A stretch of DNA of 64,000 bases from Alkalithermobacter paradoxus (lineage in GTDB: Bacteria; Bacillota; Clostridia; Peptostreptococcales; Peptostreptococcaceae), in NCBI GenBank assembly GCA_002029295.1, contig MZGW01000003.1:270558-334557 (forward strand), in the 5' to 3' direction. The notes beneath the pieces are model-generated. The model saw nothing but the letters and a program-made list of their open reading frames with translations. It was not told the origin of the DNA and made no database searches. How positions within the stretch are numbered: position 1 is the stretch's first letter; each line of letters opens with the position of its first letter. A program made the position numbers and the translations under genes. Positions 28,395-36,427 of the stretch are shown in pieces.

Positions 28395-28477
28395 AGTGGA
28401 TAATGTGTATAGTTTTCTGTGGATAATGTGCATAACTTTGTGAATAACCTATATTTCAATGCTCTTTCTGTGGATTG
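28395..28477 (-). promoter_or_regulatory. cluster of DnaA-box-like sites
   Basis: On the plus strand AGTGGATAA (28395), TGTGGATAA (28418, perfect), TGTGCATAA (28427), TGTGAATAA (28439) and TGTGGATTG (28469) all lie in one orientation. All but the last differ from the reverse of the DnaA box TTATCCACA by at most one base; the last differs by two. Spacing of the main sites is 23, 21 and 30 bp. The surrounding 370 bp (28170-28540) has no gene. Confidence 0.6.
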
Positions 28478-28537
28478 TTATGTTGAGAACTTGATATATG
28501 CCGTCGATCACACTGACATTAATCTACAAATTTCTAC

Positions 28538-28778
28538 ATAAAAAAAGAGCACCCAATGGATGCTCTTTTTTAGCTATAGCTGACCTGGTCTTTGACCCCA
28601 CACTCGCCTGCTGGAGGGTTCGCTTGGGATTGCCGTACTACTAACTCTCTCGACTTTAATGTCGGCAGGACTTACTTCTAAGCCGCACCATGATCGTCAA
28701 TCCCCTTTTGGATTAACTTACGTGGATTCTTTCGCCTGCGACTGGCATGAACTTTCAACCACAGACCTATAGCTGCAT
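28538..28778 (-). ncRNA. structured RNA upstream of hpf, probably raiA-motif RNA
   Basis: About 240 nt with its own promoter and terminator, much richer in G/C than its surroundings and without a reading frame. The ends pair through AGCTATAG near 28774 and CTATAGCT near 28572. Internal stems include the GATTGCC/GGCAATCC region and the AGCGAACCC...CGCAGG-like conserved-looking G/C segments. Position directly upstream of hpf (raiA) in a clostridium points to the raiA RNA motif. tRNA, tmRNA, SRP RNA and RNase P signatures are absent. 6S RNA is the main alternative. Confidence 0.72.
28541..28571 (-). terminator. terminator of the structured RNA
   Basis: A 14-bp stem with one mismatch (AAAAAAGAGCAYCC type) and a 3-nt loop is followed by T on the minus strand. 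Confidence 0.88.
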
Positions 28779-28784
28779 TTCTGT

Positions 28785-28813
28785 ATTTTATCACAAAAAA
28801 ACTCAAATTTCAA
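28785..28813 (-). promoter_or_regulatory. SigA promoter of the structured RNA
   Basis: On the minus strand TTGAAA and TAAAAT are 17 bp apart, with an extended -10 (TGATAAAAT). It starts right after the stop of the flagellar chaperone gene. Confidence 0.75.
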
Positions 28814-28815
28814 TT

Positions 28816-29295
28816 CTATTTTTTATTATCTATAAATATACCTTGTACATCTTTGTATCCAGCATTATATCCTTTATTTGCCCTTACATTGCTTCTTAAT
28901 GACTTTATATCATTTTTTACTTTATTAAGCTCTTCATTAGCCTTTTCTTTATTTTCATTGTCTATAATGTCAATCTTTCCTAATACACTCATTATCTCGC
29001 TTACTTTGTTTTTTAGATTCTTTAAGCTAGGGTAATTATTTATGCTAATTTCTTCTATAGAATTTACTCCTAAAGACTTTTTTATATTTGAATATATTTC
29101 ATAAAACTCTTTATCAAGTTCATTTATATCATCTATTCTAGATTGCTTTTTTTCTATACTATCAAGAAGTGCATTGTCATCTTTTTCTTTTATATATTCT
29201 CTTTGTCTTTTTGTTATTTCATACATTTCTACAAGCAAGATATATTTTTTTTCACTTAGCTCTATTAACTTCTCTATGCAATCACTTGTATTCAT
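28816..29295 (-). CDS. flagellar export chaperone, FlgN/FliT-like
   Basis: A helical, coiled-coil-forming protein of 159 residues without signal or membrane segment, ending GYKDVQGIFIDNKK, a tail like those of FlgN-type chaperones. It is the last gene of flaG-fliD-fliS, where other Firmicutes have fliT (FliD chaperone). A distinct FlgN is at 35926. Assignment as the FliD chaperone rests on position, size and helical character. Sequence identity is weak. Confidence 0.6.
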   Translation of the reverse strand: MNTSDCIEKLIELSEKKYILLVEMYEITKRQREYIKEKDDNALLDSIEKKQSRIDDINELDKEFYEIYSNIKKSLGVNSIEEISINNYPSLKNLKNKVSEIMSVLGKIDIIDNENKEKANEELNKVKNDIKSLRSNVRANKGYNAGYKDVQGIFIDNKK

Positions 29296-29304
29296 AAAAA
29301 ATAC

Positions 29305-29685
29305 CTACTTTCCTTTACGAGCAATAATCATAGCTTGTTTCCAAGTATCTCTAAATTCAACCACAAATTCCTTTACTTCTTCTAATATATCTTTGTCCTT
29401 ACTTATATTTGCTTCAACTAATCTTCTATTTAGATAATCATATAAAGCTCTTAAATTCTTAGATATCTCATAGTCCATATTGAGAGTTATATTAAGCTCA
29501 TTTATTATATTTTGAGCTTTTATTATATTAGTATTACTTAGTTCTATATTTTTTTGATCTATGCCTATGATGGCTAAATTTATGAATTTTATACATCCCT
29601 CATAAAGCTTTAAAGTAAGGTCTTCTGCTGTTGCTGTATTAACTGATTGATTTTTATAAGTTGCATATGGATTATTAAGTGCCAT
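29305..29685 (-). CDS. fliS: flagellin export chaperone FliS
   Basis: Cytoplasmic chaperone that binds the flagellin C-terminus before export. The 126-residue protein starts MALNNPYATYKNQSVNTATA. It then has DLTLKLYEGCIKFINLAI, and NLRALYDYLNRRLVEAN near residue 77, all standard FliS features. It lies 23 bp after fliD in the SigD-driven flaG-fliD-fliS operon. Compared with the FliS-like protein at 17977 it has no polar tail. Confidence 0.95.
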   Translation of the reverse strand: MALNNPYATYKNQSVNTATAEDLTLKLYEGCIKFINLAIIGIDQKNIELSNTNIIKAQNIINELNITLNMDYEISKNLRALYDYLNRRLVEANISKDKDILEEVKEFVVEFRDTWKQAMIIARKGK

Positions 29686-29708
29686 ACAATCTACCCCCTA
29701 AATAATTA

Positions 29709-31292
29709 TTACATTCCACCCATTTGAGCCATAAGCCATCCACTTTGCTCTGACATCTTAGCCATAGCTTTCTCAAGGGCAGTAAATCTTCTCCAGTAAG
29801 AGTCTTCTATTCTAGCAAGTCTACTATTTTCTTGATCTATTTGTCTATCTATACCAGTTACATCTCTATCTAACAAACTTATAGATCCTCTTTTAGTAAC
29901 AAAGTCTATAAGAATATTCGCCCTAACACTTCTATATAAAGATGCATTATCACCAGTACCTGATCTATCTATAATTCCTTTCATACCATCTATTAAATCA
30001 TCATAAAGCCTATTTATAGTACCAGTTTCTTTTCTCTTTTGAGATGGATCAGATGCATTTGACGTCTTAAATAATAAATTTATAACTCCATCTATATCAT
30101 CTTGAATTGCTTTCTTTAGCTTTTCTTCATCTATAGTAAGCTTTCCTCTATCTTGATAATTTCCTGTAGTTATACCTATTTCAGTTAAGTGTGAAAATCC
30201 AGATAATCTATTATCTCCACCACTATATACACTCTCATAAAGCCCTGATCTTGTTGAGTTTAATATCCTATTTATAACTTCATCGCCTCTTAAAAGGCCA
30301 GATTTAGCCTTCTCTTCCCAAAGCTTTATAGTATCCTGATCTAGTGCTTTTCTTTCTTCATCTAAAAGAGGCTTGTAATCCCTGTATCTTTTTTCTGTAA
30401 CAGTCTTATTAAGACTATCAACAAGTTCATTGTACTTATCAACAAAAGACTTTATCTTGTCATATACCCCATTAACATCTGTATCGATTCTTATAGTATG
30501 AACCTCTCCTGGGCTTGCAGACTTTAAATCTATATTTATACCATTTATTCTGAACTGATTAGTGCTGTAAGTAATATTTTCTGCACCATTAAAGTCTATT
30601 ACAGCATCTACTCCTTTATACATATCAGGGTCATTTTGCATATTTAATTTAAACAAAGTATCATTTCCAACAAATAAATTATTATCATCATTACTTATAT
30701 TTATCTTAGAATTAGATCCAGTATTAGTAGTAGATAAAAATAATCTCCCTATGTTAGAATCGTAACTCGCCCTAACCTTTGTAGTAGAGGACTTGTCATT
30801 TATAGCCCTAACAACATCAGACATTCTAAAATCTGAATTTAAAGTTATTTCTTCTCCATTTATATTTATACTAAATTCACCTATATCTCCAAGACCTAAT
30901 TCACTTAAAGTCTTATTCTCTCCTCTAGCTTGAATAGCTCCTACACTTGCAACATTCACTCCACCAGCTAGGCTTTTTACTCTTATAGTATGAGTTCCAT
31001 TCATAGCTGAAGTAGTTGCAGTAGCACCAAATACACTTTCATCAGAAGATATAGCTCTTTTGATCCAAGTGAAATTGTTTGTAGAGCTTGTAAGTGAACT
31101 TACCCCAAAGCTTTGTCTGCTATCTACTATAAAGTTTGCTATACTCTTATTCACATTGTTATATGCCTCCTGAGTCCAAAGCTTAATCTGTCTACTTTGA
31201 TTGAACTTATTAAGCTTTATCCTTTCGGCATCCATCAACTGTTTTATAACTGATTCTGTATCTATTCCAGAAGCTAGGCCCCCTATTCTCAA
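29709..31292 (-). CDS. fliD: flagellar cap protein FliD (hook-associated protein 2)
   Basis: Forms the cap under which flagellin polymerises. The 527-residue protein has the N-terminal D0 part MRIGGLASGIDTESVIKQLM. A central variable domain follows (HTIRVKSLAGG near 104-114), then a C-terminal helical part with KYNELVDSLNKTV and FTALEKAMAKMSEQSGWL. Length is in the family range. It lies 13 bp after flaG. Confidence 0.96.
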   Translation of the reverse strand: MRIGGLASGIDTESVIKQLMDAERIKLNKFNQSRQIKLWTQEAYNNVNKSIANFIVDSRQSFGVSSLTSSTNNFTWIKRAISSDESVFGATATTSAMNGTHTIRVKSLAGGVNVASVGAIQARGENKTLSELGLGDIGEFSININGEEITLNSDFRMSDVVRAINDKSSTTKVRASYDSNIGRLFLSTTNTGSNSKINISNDDNNLFVGNDTLFKLNMQNDPDMYKGVDAVIDFNGAENITYSTNQFRINGINIDLKSASPGEVHTIRIDTDVNGVYDKIKSFVDKYNELVDSLNKTVTEKRYRDYKPLLDEERKALDQDTIKLWEEKAKSGLLRGDEVINRILNSTRSGLYESVYSGGDNRLSGFSHLTEIGITTGNYQDRGKLTIDEEKLKKAIQDDIDGVINLLFKTSNASDPSQKRKETGTINRLYDDLIDGMKGIIDRSGTGDNASLYRSVRANILIDFVTKRGSISLLDRDVTGIDRQIDQENSRLARIEDSYWRRFTALEKAMAKMSEQSGWLMAQMGGM

Positions 31293-31305
31293 ATTATATC
31301 ACTCC

Positions 31306-31662
31306 TTATACTTTCTTATCGATAAATATTCCCGTCTTTTCCATTATATCAGATATCATATCTAATACCTTCTCTGATGGAATTTCTCTTATAACTTCTT
31401 CTGTTTTATTGTCTATAACTTTCACTGTTATTTGTTTTGTTTTTTCATGTATTGAGAATTTAAGACTTGTATCCATTCCTATAAGTTCTTTATTTGATTT
31501 TTCTATTGCTTCTATCAGTTTTCTTTCGGCTGGGAAAGATACATTTTCTTCTTTGTTTTTTATTTCTTTTGACACATCTACTTTTTCATTTGATACCTTA
31601 ACTTGAGTTGTATCTTGGTTATTTGGAATCATATTGTTTATAGGTGAAGAATCTATTCTCAT
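31306..31662 (-). CDS. flaG: FlaG family protein
   Basis: Small flagellar protein affecting filament length in some bacteria; exact role unknown. The 118-residue protein has a charged variable N-terminus and the conserved FlaG domain. That domain includes LKFSIHEKTKQITVKVID and EEVIREIPSEKVLDMI at about residues 65-105. It is the first gene of flaG-fliD-fliS-fliT-like, driven by a SigD promoter with full consensus -10. Confidence 0.92.
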   Translation of the reverse strand: MRIDSSPINNMIPNNQDTTQVKVSNEKVDVSKEIKNKEENVSFPAERKLIEAIEKSNKELIGMDTSLKFSIHEKTKQITVKVIDNKTEEVIREIPSEKVLDMISDIMEKTGIFIDKKV

Positions 31663-31694
31663 ATTAATCCTCCTTGTATATTTTTCTATTTAGT

Positions 31695-31721
31695 TTATCG
31701 GCAAAGTTTTGGGATAGTTTA
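31695..31721 (-). promoter_or_regulatory. SigD promoter of the flaG operon
   Basis: TAAA, 15 bp and GCCGATAA on the minus strand, agreeing with the SigD consensus at all but the last base. Confidence 0.9.
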
Positions 31722-31739
31722 TATTTACATATAACAAAA

Positions 31740-31763
31740 GAGCCAGAGAAAATTCTCTGACTC
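31740..31763 (-). terminator. terminator downstream of the short flagellin gene
   Basis: An 11-bp stem (GAGCCAGAGAA/TTCTCTGACTC, one mismatch) has a TTTTGTT tail on the minus strand, about 100 bp after the flagellin stop. Confidence 0.75.
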
Positions 31764-31793
31764 TATATGATTTTATTACTATATTCAGTTTAA

Positions 31794-31852
31794 GGATACT
31801 CAACTCTCTCTCGTTCGCTGAGTAGGTTCCACTACCTAAATCATAGATTTAG
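31794..31852 (-). ncRNA. structured 3' untranslated region of the short flagellin mRNA
   Basis: Between the flagellin stop and the terminator two hairpins can form: CTAAATC/GATTTAG (7 bp, 3-nt loop) and TACTCA/TGAGTA closed by GGA/TCC. The segment is richer in G/C than usual spacers. It may stabilise the abundant message or be released as a small RNA. Confidence 0.4.
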
Positions 31853-31860
31853 AGTGTCAC

Positions 31861-32673
31861 TTATCTTAATAACTGAAGTACTCCTTGTGGAGCTTGATTA
31901 GCTTGAGCTAGCATAGCTTGAGCAGCTTGTTGAAGTATATTGTTCTTACTTAAGTTCATCATTTCTTTAGCCATATCAACGTCTCTAATTCTAGATTCTG
32001 CTGCTTGAAGGTTCTCAGAAGCATTATCTAAGTTCTTGATTGTATGCTCTAATCTATTTTGCCATGCACCTAACTGAGACCTTTCAGCTGATAATGTCTT
32101 TATAGCATCATCAAGTGTTGTTATTGCAGTATCTGCTCCAGCTTGATTAGATATATCAACAGTATCAACACTTAATCCACTAGCTGTCATATCTTGAATT
32201 TCAATTTCTAATGCTTGACCTTCATTAGCCCCGATATGAATTTGTTTCCCTGTAAATGATCCATCTAGTAGCTTTTGAGTATTAAACTCTGTATTTTCTC
32301 CAATTCTATCAAGTTCTTCAATTAATTGTTCTACTTCTTTTTGTAATTCTGCTCTATCATCGTCTGTATTAGTGTCATTAGCAGATTGAACCGCTAATTC
32401 TCTCATTCTTTGAAGAATTGCATGAGACTCATTTAAAGCTCCTTCAGCTGTTTGAATTAAAGATATACCATCTTGAGCATTTCTAGAAGCTTGATTAAGT
32501 CCTCTTATTTGTCCTCTCATTTTTTCAGAGATAGCAAGTCCTGCTGCATCATCTGCTGCACTATTGATTCTTAATCCTGAAGATAGTTTCTCCATTGATT
32601 TTGCAGCATTGTTGTTTGAAATTCCTAATTGTCTGTGAGTGTTCATTGCCATTAAGTTGTTGTTAATTCTCAT
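31861..32673 (-). CDS. hag: flagellin (short form)
   Basis: Major filament subunit candidate, 270 residues, nearly only the D0/D1 core. It starts [20 protein letters not shown], then [20 protein letters not shown], and ends [18 protein letters not shown] short central part (roughly 165-190) replaces the large domain of the flagellin at 18463. It has its own SigD promoter and a leader with a CsrA-site hairpin. It lies directly downstream of fliW-csrA, as in Bacillus subtilis. Confidence 0.96.
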   Translation of the reverse strand: MRINNNLMAMNTHRQLGISNNNAAKSMEKLSSGLRINSAADDAAGLAISEKMRGQIRGLNQASRNAQDGISLIQTAEGALNESHAILQRMRELAVQSANDTNTDDDRAELQKEVEQLIEELDRIGENTEFNTQKLLDGSFTGKQIHIGANEGQALEIEIQDMTASGLSVDTVDISNQAGADTAITTLDDAIKTLSAERSQLGAWQNRLEHTIKNLDNASENLQAAESRIRDVDMAKEMMNLSKNNILQQAAQAMLAQANQAPQGVLQLLR

Positions 32674-32699
32674 TGTTTTTTCCTCCTTGATTTTTTATT

Positions 32700-32711
32700 G
32701 GCATCCTTGCC
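32700..32711 (-). promoter_or_regulatory. CsrA-binding hairpin in the flagellin leader
   Basis: On the minus strand GGCA-AGGA-TGCC makes a 4-bp stem presenting GGA in a tetraloop, the typical CsrA target. It lies about 13 nt upstream of the ribosome site AAGGAGGA, which holds further GGA motifs. Confidence 0.7.
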
Positions 32712-32722
32712 TTAATTTTGTG

Positions 32723-32738
32723 GTTACTGGCCAGTAAC
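32723..32738 (-). repeat. perfect 16-bp palindrome in the flagellin leader
   Basis: GTTACTGGCCAGTAAC lies near the 5' end of the predicted transcript. It could form a protective 5' hairpin or bind a protein. Confidence 0.6.
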
Positions 32739-32751
32739 TCTTACAATATAT

Positions 32752-32778
32752 ATATCGATAATATTTTCGTATACTTTA
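32752..32778 (-). promoter_or_regulatory. SigD promoter of the short flagellin gene
   Basis: TAAA, 15 bp and ATCGATAT on the minus strand, 80 bp before the start codon and 10 bp after the csrA stop. Confidence 0.85.
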
Positions 32779-32787
32779 TAGTAATTT

Positions 32788-33009
32788 TTATTTTTTGAAT
32801 AAATTTTTTAATTCATTTATATTTATCTTTGTAGTTGCTTCTTTGTTCTCACTTTCTACTGCTTCTTTGACCTCACTTCTTAATATTTCTATATCTTTAG
32901 GTGCCTTTATTCCAAGCTTTACTTTTCCGTCAGAGGTTTCTAGTACTGTTATTTCTATATTTTCATTTATTATTATACTTTCATTGTTTTTTCTTGTTAG
33001 TACTAGCAT
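32788..33009 (-). CDS. csrA: carbon storage/flagellin translational regulator CsrA
   Basis: RNA-binding dimer that represses translation of hag mRNA. The 73-residue protein starts MLVLTRKNNESIIINENIEI and includes GKVKLGIKAPKDIEILRSEV, the complete CsrA core with the binding arginine near residue 42. The ATG at 33009 is chosen because the family begins with MLVLTRK and a GTG three codons upstream is too close to the ribosome site. It begins right after the fliW stop, indicating coupled synthesis of repressor and antagonist. Confidence 0.95.
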   Translation of the reverse strand: MLVLTRKNNESIIINENIEITVLETSDGKVKLGIKAPKDIEILRSEVKEAVESENKEATTKININELKNLFKK

Positions 33010-33010
33010 T

Positions 33011-33436
33011 TTATGCACCTACCTTTTGAAATATATTGTATCTTAGTGGGTAGTTGTCATCTAAGATTATTTGCCTTCCTTTTCTTTCTTTGTTGTTTAT
33101 TATTATAGGTGCTTGAAGATTTGTTCTTATTTGTTTTATATCTTCTGGTATTGTAACTACTGTGTATATAGATATATCTTCGTGAGATTGTATATTAAGC
33201 TTTTTAACGGTGTTTTCATTTATCTTAAAGTCGTACTGAGGATTTACTATAAATGGATTTATTAAACTTAAAGTCACATCTTCTTCTATAGATTGTAGCC
33301 ACTCAAATACCATATCTTCTTCTTTTATTATTACAAATTTGGTTAAATTCTCAAATCCAGGTATTCCATCTTCAAATGTTATTATATCTTCTTCTTTTAT
33401 ATTTATTTCTCCGAAGTTAATTGTACTTATTTTCAA
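33011..33436 (-). CDS. fliW: flagellar assembly factor FliW (CsrA antagonist)
   Basis: Binds CsrA and, alternatively, flagellin, so that flagellin secretion frees FliW to relieve CsrA repression. The protein of about 141 residues has ITFEDGIPGFENLTKFVII, LSLINPFIVNPQYDFKI, and the ending NNKERKGRQIILDDNYPLRY, all conserved in FliW. The TTG at 33436 with AAGGGG is preferred over an upstream TTG inside the preceding hairpin. fliW-csrA-hag form the whole homeostatic loop. Confidence 0.93.
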   Translation of the reverse strand: MKISTINFGEINIKEEDIITFEDGIPGFENLTKFVIIKEEDMVFEWLQSIEEDVTLSLINPFIVNPQYDFKINENTVKKLNIQSHEDISIYTVVTIPEDIKQIRTNLQAPIIINNKERKGRQIILDDNYPLRYNIFQKVGA

Positions 33437-33456
33437 TTTATACACCCCTTCAAAAT

Positions 33457-33480
33457 AAGCTACCAATATAATGGTAGCTT
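33457..33480 (-). terminator. hairpin between flgL and fliW
   Basis: A perfect 9-bp stem AAGCTACCA/TGGTAGCTT with a 6-nt loop is followed by TATTTTG on the minus strand. It is a weak terminator or attenuator inside the flgM-csrA gene series. Confidence 0.6.
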
Positions 33481-33510
33481 TATGATTTACTTAGAATAAA
33501 GAATAATTTA

Positions 33511-34422
33511 TTATCTTAAAAAATCTATAAGAGTAGGCTGGATAACTCTAGCTCCTATTGCAAGAGATGCTCTATATACACTTTCATACATATTCATTTT
33601 CATTATAGATTCTCCTATATCTGTATCTTCAGTTTCTGATAATAATCTCGTGAAATTTATCTTAGTATCTTCTATTCTATTTCTTATTACTTCTATTGTA
33701 GATATTCTAGCTCCTATATCTCCTCTTAGCCTTAGTATATTAGATATATTATCATCTATATCCTGTATACTATTAGATACCTCTAGATTATTCCCTCTTT
33801 CAAGGCTAGTTATGAGCTTGTCTATATCTGATATTAACTTTGGCTTATTATCATCTTGTATAGCACCGAATACTTCACTTCCTGTTAGGTTAACCTTAAC
33901 TCTAGCTGATATTCCTATTTGGTATTCTATGTTCTGATTATTTAAATTTCCATAATCTATATTTACATTTACAGTTCCATCTTCATTTAGTAACTTCTGC
34001 TCTGTTGAAAATCCTGAAAATAAGTGTCTTCCTACGTAAGTGTCATTACCTGCCCTTATTATATGTTCCTTAAGCTGAACTACTTCAGCTTTTATCTTGT
34101 CCATATCATCAGGCGTTATAGTTCCATTAGATGCCTGAACAGTAAGTTCTCTTATCCTTTGTAATACATTATTTAATTCATTAAGCGAGTGCTCTGTTTT
34201 TTCAAGAATTGACTGTGCATCTCCTACATTTCTGTTGAACTGATCATTCTGGGATATATCAGTTCTTATCTTTAATGACCTTGACACAGCTATAGGATCA
34301 TCAGAAGGCTTGTGAATCCTCACTCCAGAAGCCAAGTCATTTTGAATTCTATCCATACGCTTTAGGTTATTGCTCATATTAAGCATCATTCTATTCATCA
34401 TCATAGAGTTAGTAACTCTCAT
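33511..34422 (-). CDS. flgL: flagellar hook-filament junction protein FlgL
   Basis: Forms the junction between FlgK and the filament. The 303-residue protein starts MRVTNSMMMNRMMLNMSNNL. It continues with the flagellin-like SGVRIHKPSDDPIAVSRSLK and ends ASLAIGARVIQPTLIDFLR. The ATG at 34422 has AGGTGA at good spacing; GTG three codons earlier does not. It lies 15 bp after flgK. Confidence 0.95.
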   Translation of the reverse strand: MRVTNSMMMNRMMLNMSNNLKRMDRIQNDLASGVRIHKPSDDPIAVSRSLKIRTDISQNDQFNRNVGDAQSILEKTEHSLNELNNVLQRIRELTVQASNGTITPDDMDKIKAEVVQLKEHIIRAGNDTYVGRHLFSGFSTEQKLLNEDGTVNVNIDYGNLNNQNIEYQIGISARVKVNLTGSEVFGAIQDDNKPKLISDIDKLITSLERGNNLEVSNSIQDIDDNISNILRLRGDIGARISTIEVIRNRIEDTKINFTRLLSETEDTDIGESIMKMNMYESVYRASLAIGARVIQPTLIDFLR

Positions 34423-34437
34423 ATTTATCACCTATCC

Positions 34438-35913
34438 TTAAAGTCCTACTCTTCCTAACCTATTTATAATAACATCTACCATCTCATCCATTGCAGTTAT
34501 CATTCTTGCAGCTGCATTGTATGAATGTTGGAATCTAACCATATTTGCCATTTCTTCATCTAAAGAAACTCCTGATATAGATTGTCTTTGATTATCTACC
34601 TGATAAAGTAATACTTCTTGATTTTCAGTCATTCTTCTCGCTTCTTGAGCATCAACTCCTAGATTTGATACTAATGACTTTAAGAAATCGTCAGGAGATC
34701 CCCAAGCGAACATATTATGATTATCTCTTACTTCAGATAGTAAAAGTGCATTAGATCCATCTCCAGGTATACCCCTTCCATCTGGGTAGCTTGAGCTTGC
34801 AGCTGCTATATAATCAAGATCTTGCTCTATAAGATTTGATATTTTTATGCTTTTAGCTGGTACATCTCCTATTTCAAAGAAGTTATTTCCACTTCCTGCA
34901 TCATCTAATCCATATCCCTTAGAGTGTTGATTATTAAATTGCTCTACAAATATCTTCGTAAATTCATTTAGCTTTTCTATATAATAAGGTATTCCTTTAG
35001 CTTTTCCATCTTCGTTATCTCTCATGTCAAGCTGAGCTTTTAGCTGCCCATTAAGGCCATCTACATTTATAGCTGATCCCGAATCCCATCTTAAAGTTCT
35101 AATTAAGAGCCCTGGGACATTAGGATGTTCTATTTGATTGTCTATATTAAGCAAATCAACTTTATCGTGAGATACTAGTGCTTGTCCATTTATGAGTATA
35201 CTCATTCGCCCTGATCCTGAATTTAACAAATTAGGATCTTTAATTTCCGTCATCTCTACTTTAACAAGCTTTGAAAGTTCATCTATCAGAAGATTTCTTT
35301 GATCTCTAAGGTCATTTGCACTGCTTCCATCAAGCTCAAATCTATATATAGCATCATTAAGTTTTGCTATATCCTTTGCATAGTTATTTATCTGAGATAC
35401 TGTTGTTCTTATTGCAAAGTCCATATCTCTAGTCATTTTTTCAAACTGATTATACATATGATTTATAGTGTTAGAAAGAGCTATCCCTCTTTGTCTAACT
35501 AATGCTCTTACTGTAAGAGATGATGGGTCTTTGCTTAGTTCCTGTATAGAACCAAAGAATTCATCCATTACATTTCTTATACCACTATTACTAGGCTCAT
35601 TTATTATAGCTTCTATCTCTGATAAAGTGTCGTATCTTGCTTTCCATTCTCCAAATGCATTATTCTCATTTCTATACTTAACATCCAAAAATTCATTTCT
35701 AACTTGAGTTACTGCTCTTGCTTCTACTCCAGCTCCTAACATACCTCTTCCACCAGGAATAGCTAAAGGTGTAAGCTGTGATTGTTCTACCCTTTGCCTA
35801 CTATATCCTGGTGTTTGTGCATTTGATATATTGTGTCCTACAACGTCTAATGCTCTTTGTGCTGTAAATAGCCCCGATCTTGCTATATTAAATCCAAAGA
35901 AAGTGGATCTCAT
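34438..35913 (-). CDS. flgK: flagellar hook-associated protein FlgK
   Basis: First junction protein on the hook. The 491-residue protein has the N-terminal MRSTFFGFNIARSGLFTAQR and the rod/hook motif VGHNISNAQTPGYSRQ. The C-terminal EEMANMVRFQHSYNAAARMI is typical of the family. The start ATG at 35913 is set by AAGGAG 8 bp upstream. It is shorter than enterobacterial FlgK but within the Firmicute range. Confidence 0.96.
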   Translation of the reverse strand: MRSTFFGFNIARSGLFTAQRALDVVGHNISNAQTPGYSRQRVEQSQLTPLAIPGGRGMLGAGVEARAVTQVRNEFLDVKYRNENNAFGEWKARYDTLSEIEAIINEPSNSGIRNVMDEFFGSIQELSKDPSSLTVRALVRQRGIALSNTINHMYNQFEKMTRDMDFAIRTTVSQINNYAKDIAKLNDAIYRFELDGSSANDLRDQRNLLIDELSKLVKVEMTEIKDPNLLNSGSGRMSILINGQALVSHDKVDLLNIDNQIEHPNVPGLLIRTLRWDSGSAINVDGLNGQLKAQLDMRDNEDGKAKGIPYYIEKLNEFTKIFVEQFNNQHSKGYGLDDAGSGNNFFEIGDVPAKSIKISNLIEQDLDYIAAASSSYPDGRGIPGDGSNALLLSEVRDNHNMFAWGSPDDFLKSLVSNLGVDAQEARRMTENQEVLLYQVDNQRQSISGVSLDEEMANMVRFQHSYNAAARMITAMDEMVDVIINRLGRVGL

Positions 35914-35925
35914 ACTTTTCACTCC

Positions 35926-36411
35926 TTAATATTTTGCGTCAAAGAAATTTGTACTCGCTGAGCTTTCATTTGCTTTCTTGCTATAATTTTTAGGCTTTGG
36001 CTGACTCGTCAATAAATTAAAGTTAAGCTCTAGATATTCAATAGAAAGTTCTAAAAGCTTATTGTTAAGATCATTTATGTCTTTTAGCTCTGATAGTATA
36101 CTTCTTAACTTATCTCCCTTTTCCTTTATTATATTAGCTTTATCACTGTCTATTTTATCTACTATTTCTGTTATGCTAGTTACTTTATCTACATTAAGAT
36201 CTCTTTCTATATTAGAAATTACCGCTCCTCTTAACTTTTCAAATGTTATAACTTTCTTTACTAAACCTTGCTCCTGTGATGCTATGTGATTTAGCTTTTT
36301 AGTATCGTTATTTATTATTGCCTCTTTCTTTTCTTTCGAAAGGTCACGAAGCTTTTCATTTAGGATTATCTGCTCATTAAGTATTTCTATAAATTGGTCT
36401 ATAGAGTGCAT
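35926..36411 (-). CDS. flgN: flagellar export chaperone FlgN
   Basis: Chaperone for FlgK and FlgL. The ~161-residue helical protein lies between flgM and flgK, where FlgN is found in most Firmicutes. It has heptad-like leucines (EILNEQIILNEKLRDLSKEK), SQEQGLVKKVITFEKLR, and a polar tail ending SASTNFFDAKY. The start is uncertain; the ATG at 36411 fits GGAG spacing best, and another ATG three codons upstream is too close to it. Confidence 0.85.
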   Translation of the reverse strand: MHSIDQFIEILNEQIILNEKLRDLSKEKKEAIINNDTKKLNHIASQEQGLVKKVITFEKLRGAVISNIERDLNVDKVTSITEIVDKIDSDKANIIKEKGDKLRSILSELKDINDLNNKLLELSIEYLELNFNLLTSQPKPKNYSKKANESSASTNFFDAKY

Positions 36412-36427
36412 ATTAAACATCTCCAAA

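Noticed and set aside
28572..28778. tRNA, tmRNA, SRP RNA or RNase P RNA in the structured RNA region
   Set aside because: GGTTCG-like and CCA-like bits occur, but there is no cloverleaf, no tmRNA ends with tag frame, no SRP GGAAG core and no RNase P core; 6S RNA remains possible.
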